64,000 nt of DNA. Origin: a gamma proteobacterium L18 (GTDB taxonomy: Bacteria; Pseudomonadota; Gammaproteobacteria; Pseudomonadales; Pseudomonadaceae). The position numbers and the translations under genes are program-made. The stretch covers positions 171,525-235,524 of the forward strand of contig KI547173.1 of assembly GCA_000497835.1 (NCBI GenBank). The letters run 5' to 3'. The notes beneath the pieces are model-generated. The model saw nothing but the letters and a program-made list of their open reading frames with translations. It was not told the DNA's origin and searched no databases. This document shows, piece after piece, positions 17,719 to 26,319 of this stretch (position 1 is the first letter of the stretch; each line of letters opens with the position of its first letter).

Positions 17719-18165
17719 TCAGCGAGTGTCGATACCAACGATTTCGATGGTCAGATCCCCGGCAGGTCGCTTCCATACCACCTCATCCCCAACTTGCCCG
17801 CCCATCAACGCCCGCCCCAGCGGCGAACCCCAGTTGATCAGCCCTTGCGCCGCATCCGCCTCATCCTCGCCTACCAGGCACACCCGTTGCTCGTTGCCGT
17901 GTTCATCGGCAAACCTCACCCAGCTGCCGATCTGCACTTTGCCGTTGTCAGTGGGCATCACCACCTGGGCGCTTTGCACGCGTTGGCTGAAGTAATGCAG
18001 GTCGGCAAGCCGCTGCGGCTCGTTATCACTGCCCTGCAAGGCGCGCAGGCGTGCCTGCAGCAATTCCAGGCCACGCGGTGTGACGTAGTTGGGTTGGTCG
18101 CTGACGCGCCGTTCGGCGGCCTGGCTGACCTGGGCATGGTCTTCGTTGACGAACGCTCGACTCAC
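17719..18165 (-). CDS. GreA/GreB-family protein with a shortened N-terminal coil
   Basis: This 148-aa protein has a C-terminal Gre/FKBP-like domain (about 75-148: IGSWVRF, WGSPLGRALMGGQVGDEV). GreA/GreB bind the RNA-polymerase secondary channel and stimulate transcript cleavage through acidic residues at the coil tip. Here the stretch from TPRGLELLQARL to the C-terminal domain is about 30 residues shorter than in GreB, and the tip motif GDRSENADY is absent. RNA cleavage is therefore unlikely; a Rnk-like or Gre-competing role is possible. GTG 18165 was chosen because CAGGAGA precedes it. The small lipoprotein gene lies 58 bases upstream on the same strand. Confidence 0.82.
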   Translation of the reverse strand: MSRAFVNEDHAQVSQAAERRVSDQPNYVTPRGLELLQARLRALQGSDNEPQRLADLHYFSQRVQSAQVVMPTDNGKVQIGSWVRFADEHGNEQRVCLVGEDEADAAQGLINWGSPLGRALMGGQVGDEVVWKRPAGDLTIEIVGIDTR

Positions 18166-18223
18166 TGTGTTCTCCTGAGTAGTGCGGTGGTCTCGCGATG
18201 AGGCCATCAGCAGCGCGACAGAT

Positions 18224-18574
18224 TCAGGGGTGGTATGCCCGCCCTTCGCCCTGGGTTTTCTGCTGTTGCCACGCCCGCTCACGGTCATCACCGTGCTGCA
18301 CGCTCCAGTCGCTCTGGTTGGGCTGTCTGGCCGCGCTGGCCTGGCATTGGCGGAAGCCGTCGTCCCAGCCGGTGGCGTACACCTTCTCTTTCAAATAGCG
18401 CGGCACGTCCTTGCGGAAGAAGCCATTCACGCCAGCCGCTTCCCGCCCGCTGCCGCAGCCATCCTTGAACCCGTCGGCATAGCCGGGCGGGTACCCCTGG
18501 CTGATCATTTGCTCATGGGTGGACTGGCATCCCGCCAGCGTCACCATCACTATCACCACCACACAGCGCCACAT
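18224..18574 (-). CDS. Small putative lipoprotein of unknown function
   Basis: This 116-aa protein starts with a hydrophobic signal ending in a lipobox (TLAGC, Cys 16), so it should be a lipid-anchored envelope protein. The rest is polar, with GYPPGYADGFKDGCGSG, two further Cys residues and repeated Gly-aromatic-Asp-Gly segments (YADGF, GWDDGF). The tail is rich in Gln. I do not recognise a named family. It is followed 58 bases later by the GreB-like gene on the same strand and may be cotranscribed with it. Confidence 0.75.
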   Translation of the reverse strand: MWRCVVVIVMVTLAGCQSTHEQMISQGYPPGYADGFKDGCGSGREAAGVNGFFRKDVPRYLKEKVYATGWDDGFRQCQASAARQPNQSDWSVQHGDDRERAWQQQKTQGEGRAYHP

Positions 18575-18698
18575 GATCCGACTCCCGTTTCATGCCCACC
18601 GCTCCCGTCTGGAAACTGCGACGGTCAAACGGTGGACCCATGAGTCAAGTCTAGGTTCGATTTGGTTGCCGCCGCGTCAAGGCCGTGTGATGGAATTG

Positions 18699-20561
18699 TC
18701 AGTAGTGGTACCACTTGAGCGACAGCATCACCTCGTTGCGCGGCCCGGTAAGCTCGCTGAAGTCGCGCTGGGCGCTCAGGCGCAGCCCAAGGTTGCGGAA
18801 CAGCTCCCATTGCTGATTCAGGCTCAGGGTGCGTCGTACCTCGCCATTGAGGAAGTAGTCGCCCTGGGCTTCGAGGCGCAGGTTGCCCAGGCGGTTTTTC
18901 CACAGCAGGCCGCTGTCGAAACCGGCGGCGGGTGAGACCATGGCCGAGAAGTCGTTGTTGTGCTCGACCCGCACCGTGCCCAGGGCGAACGCCAGGGTGT
19001 TGTCGCCCAGCTGCCAGGTGCCGCCGGCGCCGCCGTTGACGTGGCTGACCAGGTTCTCGTCGCCGTGTTTGCCCAACACCCGCTCAAGGCCACCGGTGAC
19101 TTGCCATGACCAGGGTTGCAGCAGTTCGTTGCGCGGGGTCATGGAGCGGATGGTGGCCAGGTCCAGGCGCTGTACCTGCCAGCGGTTGCCCTCGTACTGG
19201 CGCAGCTTCATGTTGAGGATCTCGATCTGCGCACCCAGCGGGAAGCCTTCGCTGTTGTCGTTCAGGTCGTGGTAGGCCATGCGCAAACCGTACTCGGCGA
19301 AGTTCTTGCCGTCACGGTTACCAGCGCCCAGCTGCCAGGTGCGCGAATCGTGGCCGTCTTCGGGCAGGCCGGGGCGATCCACGTTCAGTTCCGGCGGCGG
19401 GTTCTGGCTGATGGCCCGCAGCAGTTGGAAGCTGCGCTGGGTGCGCGCCGGGTCACGCTCCTGGGCTGTGGCGCGGTAGCGCTCCAGGCGGTAGGCGGCG
19501 TCCTGGATCAAGGCGCGACGATCGGCCGCCAGGGCCTTGTAGGAGGGGTTTTGCAGTTGATCGGTATCCTCGGCCACCTTCAGCACCCACTGCTGCTCGT
19601 CGGCGCTCAAGGGCTTGGCGCGGGCCAAGAGTTCACGTTCGCGCGAAGGGCGGTAGTCGATCTCGCCGACCATGCCGGCCTGCTTCACCGCTTTTACCGT
19701 GTCGGTGGGGATGGCGGTCAGCGGGAATTGCCCGGTCAGTTGCAGGCTGGGGCGCGCCACTTGCAGCAGCTCCAGCAGGCGGTACGAGCAGTTTTCGTCG
19801 AAGAAGAAATAGTCGAAACGCACCTGCTTGAGCTCCCACACATGCTCCACCATGCGCCCGGTTTCCTCGGGCGTGAGGTTGAGGTGGTACTCCCACAGGT
19901 CGCGGTTTTCCAGGCTGCGGTATTCGGCCAGTTTCTGCTGGTAGGGCACCAGCGAGAACATGCCCGGGTAGCCGCCGGCCAGGCCTTTCCAGGCATAGAG
20001 GATGCTGTTGTCGTTGCCTTCGATGTAGGCGCCGAAGTTGATCGCGTAGCTGAGCAGCGAGGTCTTGTCCTGCCGCGCCTCGGCCTGGTCGATGCGCAGC
20101 AGGGTGTGGCCGAACATGGACGAGGGGCTGTTGAGGTAGGCAGCCGGGAACACCAGCACGGTGTGGTGCGGCGAGATTTCCTTGTACCACTTGTGGAAGT
20201 CGTCGCAGTCGGGCGCCGGTAAATCCTGCAGATTCAGTTGCTGGCGCAGCCAGCGGGTACGGGCGGGGAACACGCATTGGGCATGCTGGTCACCCTTGGC
20301 TGCCGGCGCGTACAAGGCTGCCACCGTGGCCGCCAGTTCCTGCTCCGGGTGATGGGCACCGTCGGCCGCGAGGAAGAAGCGCTTGTCATCCACGTAGCTG
20401 CGCCAGCCACCGAATTTGGCCGGCGTGTAGTGGCCCAGGGCGATCCAGTACGGGTCGGCCGCCAGGGCTGTGATTCGGGATGGATCCACGTGGGGTGCGG
20501 CATGCAGCGGGGCGCAGACACAGAGCGCCAGGTAAGCGAGGCGTTTGAGCATCTTTGGCAA
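18699..20561 (-). CDS. DUF4105 / Lnb N-terminal-domain protein with probable outer-membrane barrel
   Basis: This 620-aa protein has a signal peptide (ending near HAAPH). An N-terminal DUF4105 domain (about 100-290) carries the family's candidate catalytic pair: Cys in DENCSYRLLELLQ and His in SPSSMFGHTLLRID. From memory this domain is the N-terminal part of Bacteroides Lnb, a lipoprotein N-acyltransferase. The last 230 residues alternate polar and hydrophobic stretches rich in Gly, Asn and aromatic residues. They end in LKWYHY, as in a membrane barrel. That suggests outer-membrane location. Whether it acylates lipoproteins here is inference, since Pseudomonas also has Lnt. The next gene upstream on this strand, a DUF3015 protein, is 74 bases away and probably in the same operon. 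Confidence 0.85.
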   Translation of the reverse strand: MPKMLKRLAYLALCVCAPLHAAPHVDPSRITALAADPYWIALGHYTPAKFGGWRSYVDDKRFFLAADGAHHPEQELAATVAALYAPAAKGDQHAQCVFPARTRWLRQQLNLQDLPAPDCDDFHKWYKEISPHHTVLVFPAAYLNSPSSMFGHTLLRIDQAEARQDKTSLLSYAINFGAYIEGNDNSILYAWKGLAGGYPGMFSLVPYQQKLAEYRSLENRDLWEYHLNLTPEETGRMVEHVWELKQVRFDYFFFDENCSYRLLELLQVARPSLQLTGQFPLTAIPTDTVKAVKQAGMVGEIDYRPSRERELLARAKPLSADEQQWVLKVAEDTDQLQNPSYKALAADRRALIQDAAYRLERYRATAQERDPARTQRSFQLLRAISQNPPPELNVDRPGLPEDGHDSRTWQLGAGNRDGKNFAEYGLRMAYHDLNDNSEGFPLGAQIEILNMKLRQYEGNRWQVQRLDLATIRSMTPRNELLQPWSWQVTGGLERVLGKHGDENLVSHVNGGAGGTWQLGDNTLAFALGTVRVEHNNDFSAMVSPAAGFDSGLLWKNRLGNLRLEAQGDYFLNGEVRRTLSLNQQWELFRNLGLRLSAQRDFSELTGPRNEVMLSLKWYHY

Positions 20562-20635
20562 CTAAGTCAGAGGGACGAAAAGGCGTGCCGCAGTGGCGTG
20601 GAAATCCCGCCCCCGGGGGGGCGGGCGGTTCGAGC

Positions 20636-21124
20636 TTAGGCCTCGGCCGCGTACTTGGCCAGGCGTGGGTCGCTTTTGAGCACATTCATGGTGTTGGCGT
20701 GAACATCGTCAGCCGTCACGTTGGCGGTGGTGAAGATGTCCTGGAAGTGCTGGTGGGTGACGGATTCGAAATAGGCACGATCCTGTGGCGCCACGCCCAG
20801 TACCACGGCGTAGGTGGTCAGCGCTTCGCCCTGCCCCTTGGCCATGTCTTCGGAGAGTTCGTTCATCATGCCGTTCATGGCGATCCACGACTTGCCGCCG
20901 TAGGTCAGTGCCGCGTTGGTGGAGCAACCATTGGTGCCCGAGGTCATGCCGAAGGTGGCGTTGCCCGAGGTGCCGTTGGTGGTGGAAGCCAGGAAGTGTG
21001 CCGGCGTGCCGCGTTGGCCTGCGAACAGCATGTTCCCCCAACCGCAGTCCGGACCGCCAGGGGCCTGGGCCATGGCGTTGAGCGAGACAACGGTGAACAG
21101 CGTACCCAGAAGAATCCGTTTCAT
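20636..21124 (-). CDS. DUF3015-family exported protein
   Basis: This 162-aa protein has a Sec signal peptide (MKRILLGTLFTVVSLNAMAQ, cut after AMA). The mature part has two Cys (GPDCGWGN, TNGCSTNA) that could form a disulfide in the periplasm. Its Gly/Thr-rich first half with GWGNMLFAG and TSGTNGCSTN is typical of DUF3015, a proteobacterial family without assigned function. It is transcribed ahead of the DUF4105 gene with a 74-base gap, and both encode exported proteins. RBS (AAAGAGAAC) precedes the ATG. Confidence 0.85.
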   Translation of the reverse strand: MKRILLGTLFTVVSLNAMAQAPGGPDCGWGNMLFAGQRGTPAHFLASTTNGTSGNATFGMTSGTNGCSTNAALTYGGKSWIAMNGMMNELSEDMAKGQGEALTTYAVVLGVAPQDRAYFESVTHQHFQDIFTTANVTADDVHANTMNVLKSDPRLAKYAAEA

Positions 21125-21255
21125 AGCTTTGTTCTCTTTGTAAGGTGCAAAACCAAAGGTTCAGGATTGCCTGGGACTGCCTTGCTCCAGGACGCAGTTT
21201 GGAGTTTAGGCGGGGTTTCACAGTTCCACCCAAAAAGTGCCTTTTTGAGAGCATC

Positions 21256-21321
21256 AAGTTGCAAGCCTCAAGCTGCAAGCCAGTAAGCCGCGTGCTGCTT
21301 GCAGCTTGAGGCTTGCAGCTT
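21256..21321. repeat. 25-base-arm inverted repeat
   Basis: Arms 21256-21280 and 21297-21321 (GCTTGCAGCTTGAGGCTTGC core) pair with one mismatch around a 16-base loop. The arm itself contains internal repeats of GCAAGC/CTGCAAGC. It lies between the divergent DUF3015 and Lon-like genes. Confidence 0.85.
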
Positions 21322-21376
21322 AAAGCTCTTCGGCGCCAGAATGCCGTCATCTGCCCCGCCGAAGTAAGGATGCCCG

Positions 21377-23815
21377 ATGCCTGATCCTGTTGCTGCCAGC
21401 TTGCGTCTTGCGCCAGAAGCGCTGACCCGTCCGTTTTCCGCTGAACAGTTCAGCTTCTCCACCACCAATGATCTGGAGCCCTTTCGCGGTGTGCTTGGCC
21501 AGGAACGCGCTGTAGAGGCGCTGCAATTCGGCGTGGCCATGCCACGCCCCGGCTACAACGTATTCGTGATGGGCGAGCCCGGCACCGGCCGTTTCTCGTT
21601 CGTCAAACGCTACCTCAAGGCCGAAGGCAAGCGCCTGAAGACGCCGTCGGACTGGGTCTACGTCAACAACTTCGACGAGCCGCGCGAGCCCCGCGCGCTG
21701 GAGCTGCCAGCGGGCAGCGCGACCACCTTCATGGCCGACATCGGCGGGCTGATCGACAACCTGTTGTCGACCTTCCCGGCGGTGTTCGAGCACCCGTCCT
21801 ACCAGCAGAAAAAAAGTGCCATCGACCGCGCCTTCAACCAGCGCTACGACCGCGCCCTGGACGTGATCGAGCGCCTGTCGCTGGAAAAAGACGTGGCCTT
21901 GTACCGCGACAGCAGCAACATCGCCTTCACGCCGATGCTCGACGGCAAAGCGCTGGATGAAGCCGAATTCGCCCAGCTGCCCGAAGCCGATCGCGATCGC
22001 TTCCACAAGGACATTTCGGACCTTGAAGAGCGCCTCAACGAAGAACTGGCCAGCCTGCCGCAGTGGAAGCGCGAGTCCGGCAACCAGCTGCGCCAGCTGA
22101 ACGAAGAAACCATCACCCTGGCCCTGCAACCCCTGCTGGCGCCGCTGTCGGAAAAATACGCGGAAAACGCCGCCGTCTGTGCCTACCTGCAGGCCATGCA
22201 GGTGTACCTGCTCAAGACCGTGGTCGAGCAGCTGGTGGACGACAGCAAGACCGACGCCCAGGCGCGCAAACTGCTTGAAGAGCAGTACGCGCCGAGCCTG
22301 GTGGTGGGCCATCCGGGCAACGGTGGCGCGCCGGTGGTGTTCGAACCGCACCCCACTTACGACAACCTGTTCGGCCGCATTGAATACAGCACCGACCAGG
22401 GCGCCCTGTACACCACCTACCGGCAACTGCGCCCCGGCGCCCTGCACCGCGCCAACGGCGGCTTCCTGATCCTGGAAGCCGAGAAGATGCTCGGTGAGCC
22501 CTTCGTGTGGGACGCGCTGAAGCGTGCGTTGCAGTCGCGCAAGCTGAAGATGGAATCGCCGCTGGGCGAGTACGGCCGCCTGGCCACCGTGACCCTGACG
22601 CCGCAGATGATCCCGCTGCAGATCAAGGTGGTGATCATCGGCTCGCGCCAGCTGTACTACGCGCTGCAGGACGCCGATCCGGACTTCCAGGAAATGTTCC
22701 GGGTGCTGGTGGACTTCGACGAAGACATCCCCATGGTCGACGAGAGCCTGGAGCAGTTCGCCCAGTTGCTCAAGACGCGCACCTCGGAGGAGGGCATGGC
22801 GCCGCTGACCGCAGACGCGGTGGCACGCCTGGCCACGTACAGCGCGCGCCTGGCTGAACATCAGGGGCGCCTGTCGGCGCGCATTGGCGATCTGTTCCAG
22901 CTGGTCAGCGAGGCTGACTTCATCCGCCACCTGGCCAACGACGAGATGACCGACGCCGGCCACATCGACCGCGCGCTGAAGGCCAAGGCCACGCGCACCG
23001 GTCGGGTGTCGGCGCGGATTCTCGACGACATGCTGGCGGGCATTATCCTGATCGACACCGACGGCGCTGCCGTGGGCAAGTGCAACGGCCTGACGGTACT
23101 GGAAGTGGGGGATTCGGCGTTCGGCGTGCCAGCGCGTATTTCCGCCACGGTGTACCCGGGCGGCAGCGGCATCGTCGACATCGAGCGCGAGGTCAATCTG
23201 GGCCAGCCGATCCACTCCAAGGGCGTGATGATTCTGACCGGGTACCTGGGCAGCCGCTACGCCCAGGAATTCCCGCTGGCGATCTCGGCCAGCATCGCCC
23301 TGGAGCAGTCCTACGGTTACGTGGACGGCGACAGTGCGTCGCTGGGCGAGGCGTGCACACTGATCTCGGCCCTGTCGCGCAAACCGCTCAAGCAGTGCTT
23401 CGCCATCACCGGCTCCATCAACCAGTTTGGTGAGGTGCAGGCGGTGGGCGGGGTCAACGAGAAGATCGAAGGCTTCTTCCGCCTGTGCGAGGCCCGTGGC
23501 CTGACCGGCGAGCAGGGCGCGATCATCCCGCACGCCAACGTCGCCACCCTGATGCTCGACGAGAAGGTGCTGCAGGCCGTGCGTGACGGCCAGTTCCACG
23601 TCTACGCCGTGCGCCAGGCCGATGAGGCCCTGAGCCTGCTGGTGGGCGAGGATGCCGGCTCGCCGGACGCCAATGGTGAGTTCCCCGAGGGTAGCGTCAA
23701 CGCCCGCGTGGTGGAGCGCCTGCGCGAGATTGCCGAGATGATCAGCGAGGAAGACCTCAAGGAAGCCGAGAAAGAGCACGCCGAGGCCGAGCTGGCCCAG
23801 GTCAAGCCAGCCTGA
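21377..23815 (+). CDS. Lon-like ATP-dependent protease (AAA_32, YcbZ/AsrA type)
   Basis: This 812-aa cytoplasmic protease has an N-terminal ATPase part and a C-terminal Lon serine protease domain (about 570-780). The catalytic Ser is in DGDSASLGEAC and the Lys in GGVNEKIEGFF, with spacing expected for the Ser-Lys dyad. A substrate/middle region (about 150-350) separates P-loop and Walker B (GGFLILEAEKML). The P-loop reads GEPGTGRFS, with Arg where Lys is canonical. It lacks the LAN domain of classical Lon, so it is a Lon homologue and not Lon itself. From memory, P. aeruginosa carries a probable protease gene (PA4576) at the matching place. Confidence 0.9.
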   Translation: MPDPVAASLRLAPEALTRPFSAEQFSFSTTNDLEPFRGVLGQERAVEALQFGVAMPRPGYNVFVMGEPGTGRFSFVKRYLKAEGKRLKTPSDWVYVNNFDEPREPRALELPAGSATTFMADIGGLIDNLLSTFPAVFEHPSYQQKKSAIDRAFNQRYDRALDVIERLSLEKDVALYRDSSNIAFTPMLDGKALDEAEFAQLPEADRDRFHKDISDLEERLNEELASLPQWKRESGNQLRQLNEETITLALQPLLAPLSEKYAENAAVCAYLQAMQVYLLKTVVEQLVDDSKTDAQARKLLEEQYAPSLVVGHPGNGGAPVVFEPHPTYDNLFGRIEYSTDQGALYTTYRQLRPGALHRANGGFLILEAEKMLGEPFVWDALKRALQSRKLKMESPLGEYGRLATVTLTPQMIPLQIKVVIIGSRQLYYALQDADPDFQEMFRVLVDFDEDIPMVDESLEQFAQLLKTRTSEEGMAPLTADAVARLATYSARLAEHQGRLSARIGDLFQLVSEADFIRHLANDEMTDAGHIDRALKAKATRTGRVSARILDDMLAGIILIDTDGAAVGKCNGLTVLEVGDSAFGVPARISATVYPGGSGIVDIEREVNLGQPIHSKGVMILTGYLGSRYAQEFPLAISASIALEQSYGYVDGDSASLGEACTLISALSRKPLKQCFAITGSINQFGEVQAVGGVNEKIEGFFRLCEARGLTGEQGAIIPHANVATLMLDEKVLQAVRDGQFHVYAVRQADEALSLLVGEDAGSPDANGEFPEGSVNARVVERLREIAEMISEEDLKEAEKEHAEAELAQVKPA

Positions 23816-23977
23816 ACCCGGGAGGGCGCCGGATGACCATTCGGCGCCTGACTGCGCAGTCGCATATTGCCAGTGCGGGTTTTCTTCTATCCTCAGGGCA
23901 AGGATAGCCACGGGTCGCAGGATTGAAACAGCCTTCCAGTGAAGGTTGAAGCAATAGCTTTACCGAGGAGCGACGCC

Positions 23978-24298
23978 ATGCCGCGCAACCTCAGCCTTAC
24001 TCGCCAATGCCTGGGTCTGGTGACCCGAATCGAATGCAGCATACGCCCACTGGCCGGTGATACCGGGATGTGGACTCTGCTTTTTGCCGCTGGCATGGCC
24101 GGCGAACAACCTTCCGCCATCAAATCCCAAGGCCCCTTCCCGGGCCCTACGGTGGCCGAGTCGGTGATGGATGCGATTGTCGACAGCCTTACCCTGCATG
24201 GTTACCAGGTGGCGGGCGACCCGCAGATCTGGTCGCTGCACTTGCAGGCGCAACTGCGCAAGATCAATGGGGAGCGATGTCACCGCTGTTCCTCCTGA
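23978..24298 (+). CDS. Conserved small protein of unknown function
   Basis: This 106-aa protein starts at an ATG preceded by GAGGAGCGACGCC. An in-frame ATG 39 bases earlier lacks this site. I see no signal peptide, membrane helix or known motif. The sequence has one SFG-like beta segment (GMWTLLFAAGMAG), the stretch GPFPGPTVAESVMDAIVDSL, and ends in a Cys/Arg-rich tail (ERCHRCSS). It stands alone between the Lon-like gene and the UPF0114 gene. Codon use matches its neighbours, so it is probably a real gene, but no function can be given. Confidence 0.7.
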   Translation: MPRNLSLTRQCLGLVTRIECSIRPLAGDTGMWTLLFAAGMAGEQPSAIKSQGPFPGPTVAESVMDAIVDSLTLHGYQVAGDPQIWSLHLQAQLRKINGERCHRCSS

Positions 24299-24319
24299 TG
24301 CGCAGGTATGAAGGCTGCT

Positions 24320-24415
24320 GGCCTAATCGCGAGCAAGCTTTGCTCCCACAGTGGTGAGCCGAATACAGATGTATGTCTCGACACTGTGGGAGCAAAGCTT
24401 GCTCGCGATTAGGCC
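24320..24415. repeat. REPIN, family B
   Basis: Arms of 34 bases beginning GGCCTAATCGCGAGCAAGCT and ending in its inverse pair around a loop with no pairing. It lies upstream of the UPF0114 gene, whose probable -10 (TATAAT, 24459-24464) follows about 45 bases later. Confidence 0.88.
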
Positions 24416-24499
24416 GGTCAGCACAGCATCAACCCCTGTATCACCCCGCCAGGTCCGTTATAATCGCGCCCCGATTTTACCGCCCAGGTGTTGTTTTCA

Positions 24500-24988
24500 A
24501 TGGAACGCTTTATCGAAAAAACCATGTACGCCTCGCGCTGGCTGCTGGCGCCCATCTACGTGGGCCTGTCGCTGGGCCTGCTGGCGCTGGCGTTGAAGTT
24601 CTTCCAGGAAGTCTTCCACGTCATCCCCAACGTGTTTTCCATGGGCGAAGCCGACCTGATCCTGGTGCTGCTGTCGATGATCGACATGGCCCTGGTGGGC
24701 GGCCTGCTGGTGATGGTGATGCTGTCGGGCTACGAGAACTTTGTCTCGCAATTGGACGTGGATGAGGGCGAGGAGAAGCTCAGCTGGCTGGGCAAGATGG
24801 ACTCCAGCTCGCTGAAGATGAAAGTGGCGGCGTCCATCGTCGCCATCTCCTCGATCCACCTGCTGCGCATGTTCATGGACGCGCGCAACATCGAGCCCCA
24901 GTACCTGATGTGGTACGTGATCATCCACATGACCTTCGTGGTGTCGGCGTTTGCCATGGGTTACCTGGACAAGATCACCAAGCACTGA
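24500..24988 (+). CDS. UPF0114 (YqhA-like) inner-membrane protein
   Basis: This 162-aa protein has four hydrophobic segments, about residues 10-35, 50-75, 105-125 and 135-155. MIDMALVGGLLVMVMLSGYENFVS and the end GYLDKITKH are characteristic of UPF0114. The function is not established; it is an inner-membrane protein by its segments. ATG 24500 gives the family's usual start (MERFIEK); the in-frame ATG four codons earlier has no better ribosome site. A perfect TATAAT at 24459-24464 probably provides its promoter. Confidence 0.9.
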   Translation: MERFIEKTMYASRWLLAPIYVGLSLGLLALALKFFQEVFHVIPNVFSMGEADLILVLLSMIDMALVGGLLVMVMLSGYENFVSQLDVDEGEEKLSWLGKMDSSSLKMKVAASIVAISSIHLLRMFMDARNIEPQYLMWYVIIHMTFVVSAFAMGYLDKITKH

Positions 24989-25092
24989 TTTGGCAGGTAT
25001 CGGACAGGCGGTGTGATGGGCGCCTTGTGCTTTGTCTGGCGCTGTATGAAAAATGAGCAGTGGTACCCAGACAAATCATTTGAGGTGCAGTC

Positions 25093-25398
25093 ATGAATTT
25101 TCAGGAACTGACCACCCACGCCAATGCCGGCCTGATCGACGAGCTCAACCTGATCTCGCTCGAAGGGGGCATCTACCTGCTTGAAGCGCGTATGCATGGC
25201 AAGGCCCACCCGCTCAACGATGCAAGCGGGCATGCCATGCACCTGCGCTCGGTAGAGCATGCCCGTGACCTGTTGCATACCTTGCCGGTGGTGCCCTTCC
25301 ACTTGATCCACGGTTCGGTACACGACGAAATGTGCGGCCTGGGTGCGAGCGCCGAAGAGGACCTGCGCGTTCCCATCTCTTTCCGCTCCCGTCACTGA
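25093..25398 (+). CDS. Conserved small protein, probably DUF6482 family
   Basis: This 101-aa soluble protein starts with ELTTHANAGLIDELNLISLEGGIYLLEARMHGK, a pattern I associate with DUF6482 (from memory). No signal peptide or membrane helix is present. The C-terminal half has two His-rich stretches (VEHARDLLH, FHLIHGSVHDEMC). A good ribosome site (TGAGGTG) precedes the ATG. It is alone on its strand, 105 bases after UPF0114 and 120 bases before fklB. Function unknown. Confidence 0.75.
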   Translation: MNFQELTTHANAGLIDELNLISLEGGIYLLEARMHGKAHPLNDASGHAMHLRSVEHARDLLHTLPVVPFHLIHGSVHDEMCGLGASAEEDLRVPISFRSRH

Positions 25399-25520
25399 CG
25401 GCCCGGGCAGGCTGGACTGGCCATTTCAGTGTGCTAGTCTGCTTGCCCTTTTGGTTTGGGCCCGGGGAGGCTGGTGACATCATGGTTGCCCGCTGTCGGG
25501 CCCTGCAGCGGAGCACGAAG

Positions 25521-26138
25521 ATGTCCGAAGTAAACCTGTCCACCGACGAAACCCGCGTCAGCTACGGCATTGGCCGTCAGCTGGGTGATCAGCTGCGCGA
25601 CAACCCGCCACCGGGTGTGAGCCTGGACGCGATCCTGGCCGGCCTGACCGACGCCTTCAACGGCCAGGCCAGCCGTGTCAGCCAGGAAGACCTGTCTGCC
25701 AGCTTCAAGGTGATCCGTGAAGTGATGCAAGCCGAAGCGGCTGCGAAGGCCGAAGCGGCCGCTGGCGCTGGCTTGGCGTTCCTGGCTGAAAACGCCAAGC
25801 GTGAAGGCATCACCACCCTGGCATCGGGCCTGCAGTTCGAAGTGCTGACCGCCGGTGAAGGCGCCAAGCCTTCGCGCGAAGACAGCGTGCGCACTCATTA
25901 CCACGGCACCCTGATCGACGGCACCGTGTTCGACAGCTCGTACGAGCGTGGCCAACCGGCTGAATTCCCGGTAGGCGGCGTGATCGCTGGCTGGACTGAA
26001 GCGCTGCAACTGATGAACGCCGGCAGCAAATGGCGTCTGTACGTGCCTAGCGAACTGGCCTACGGTGCCCAGGGCGTTGGCAGCATCCCGCCGCACAGCG
26101 TGCTGGTGTTCGACGTAGAGCTGCTGGACGTACTGTAA
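25521..26138 (+). CDS. fklB: FKBP-type peptidyl-prolyl cis-trans isomerase, FklB type
   Basis: This 205-aa enzyme catalyses prolyl isomerisation. An N-terminal helical dimerisation region (about 1-90: TRVSYGIGRQLGDQL, then an Ala-rich helix) precedes the FKBP domain (about 100-205). That domain shows VRTHYHGTLIDGTVFDSSY, EFPVGGVIAGWTEALQLM and YVPSELAYG, all typical active-site elements. The 205 aa agree with FklB of E. coli (206 aa). There is no signal peptide at the chosen ATG 25521, so it is taken as cytoplasmic. An ATG further upstream would add about 60 unrelated residues. A REP cluster lies after the stop. Confidence 0.93.
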   Translation: MSEVNLSTDETRVSYGIGRQLGDQLRDNPPPGVSLDAILAGLTDAFNGQASRVSQEDLSASFKVIREVMQAEAAAKAEAAAGAGLAFLAENAKREGITTLASGLQFEVLTAGEGAKPSREDSVRTHYHGTLIDGTVFDSSYERGQPAEFPVGGVIAGWTEALQLMNAGSKWRLYVPSELAYGAQGVGSIPPHSVLVFDVELLDVL

Positions 26139-26171
26139 TCCGGCGTGATCGCGATGGCGCTCTTGCGGGCG

Positions 26172-26286
26172 TCATCGCGAGCAAGCTTTGCTCCCACAGG
26201 TGTACATCTGTGGGAACAAGCTTGGGTCTACCCAGGTGTTCACCGATCTGAAGGTGTATACCTGTGGGAGCAAAGCTTGCTCGCGA
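26172..26286. repeat. Family B REP cluster with three arms
   Basis: One arm on the plus strand (ATCGCGAGCAAGCTTTGCTC, from 26174), a degraded inverted arm (TGTGGGAACAAGCTTGGGTC, about 26210) and a full inverted arm ending at 26286. The middle arm looks like a decayed copy. Confidence 0.8.
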
Positions 26287-26319
26287 GAGGCCATAAGCCC
26301 CCCACAAAGGCCGCCAGAT

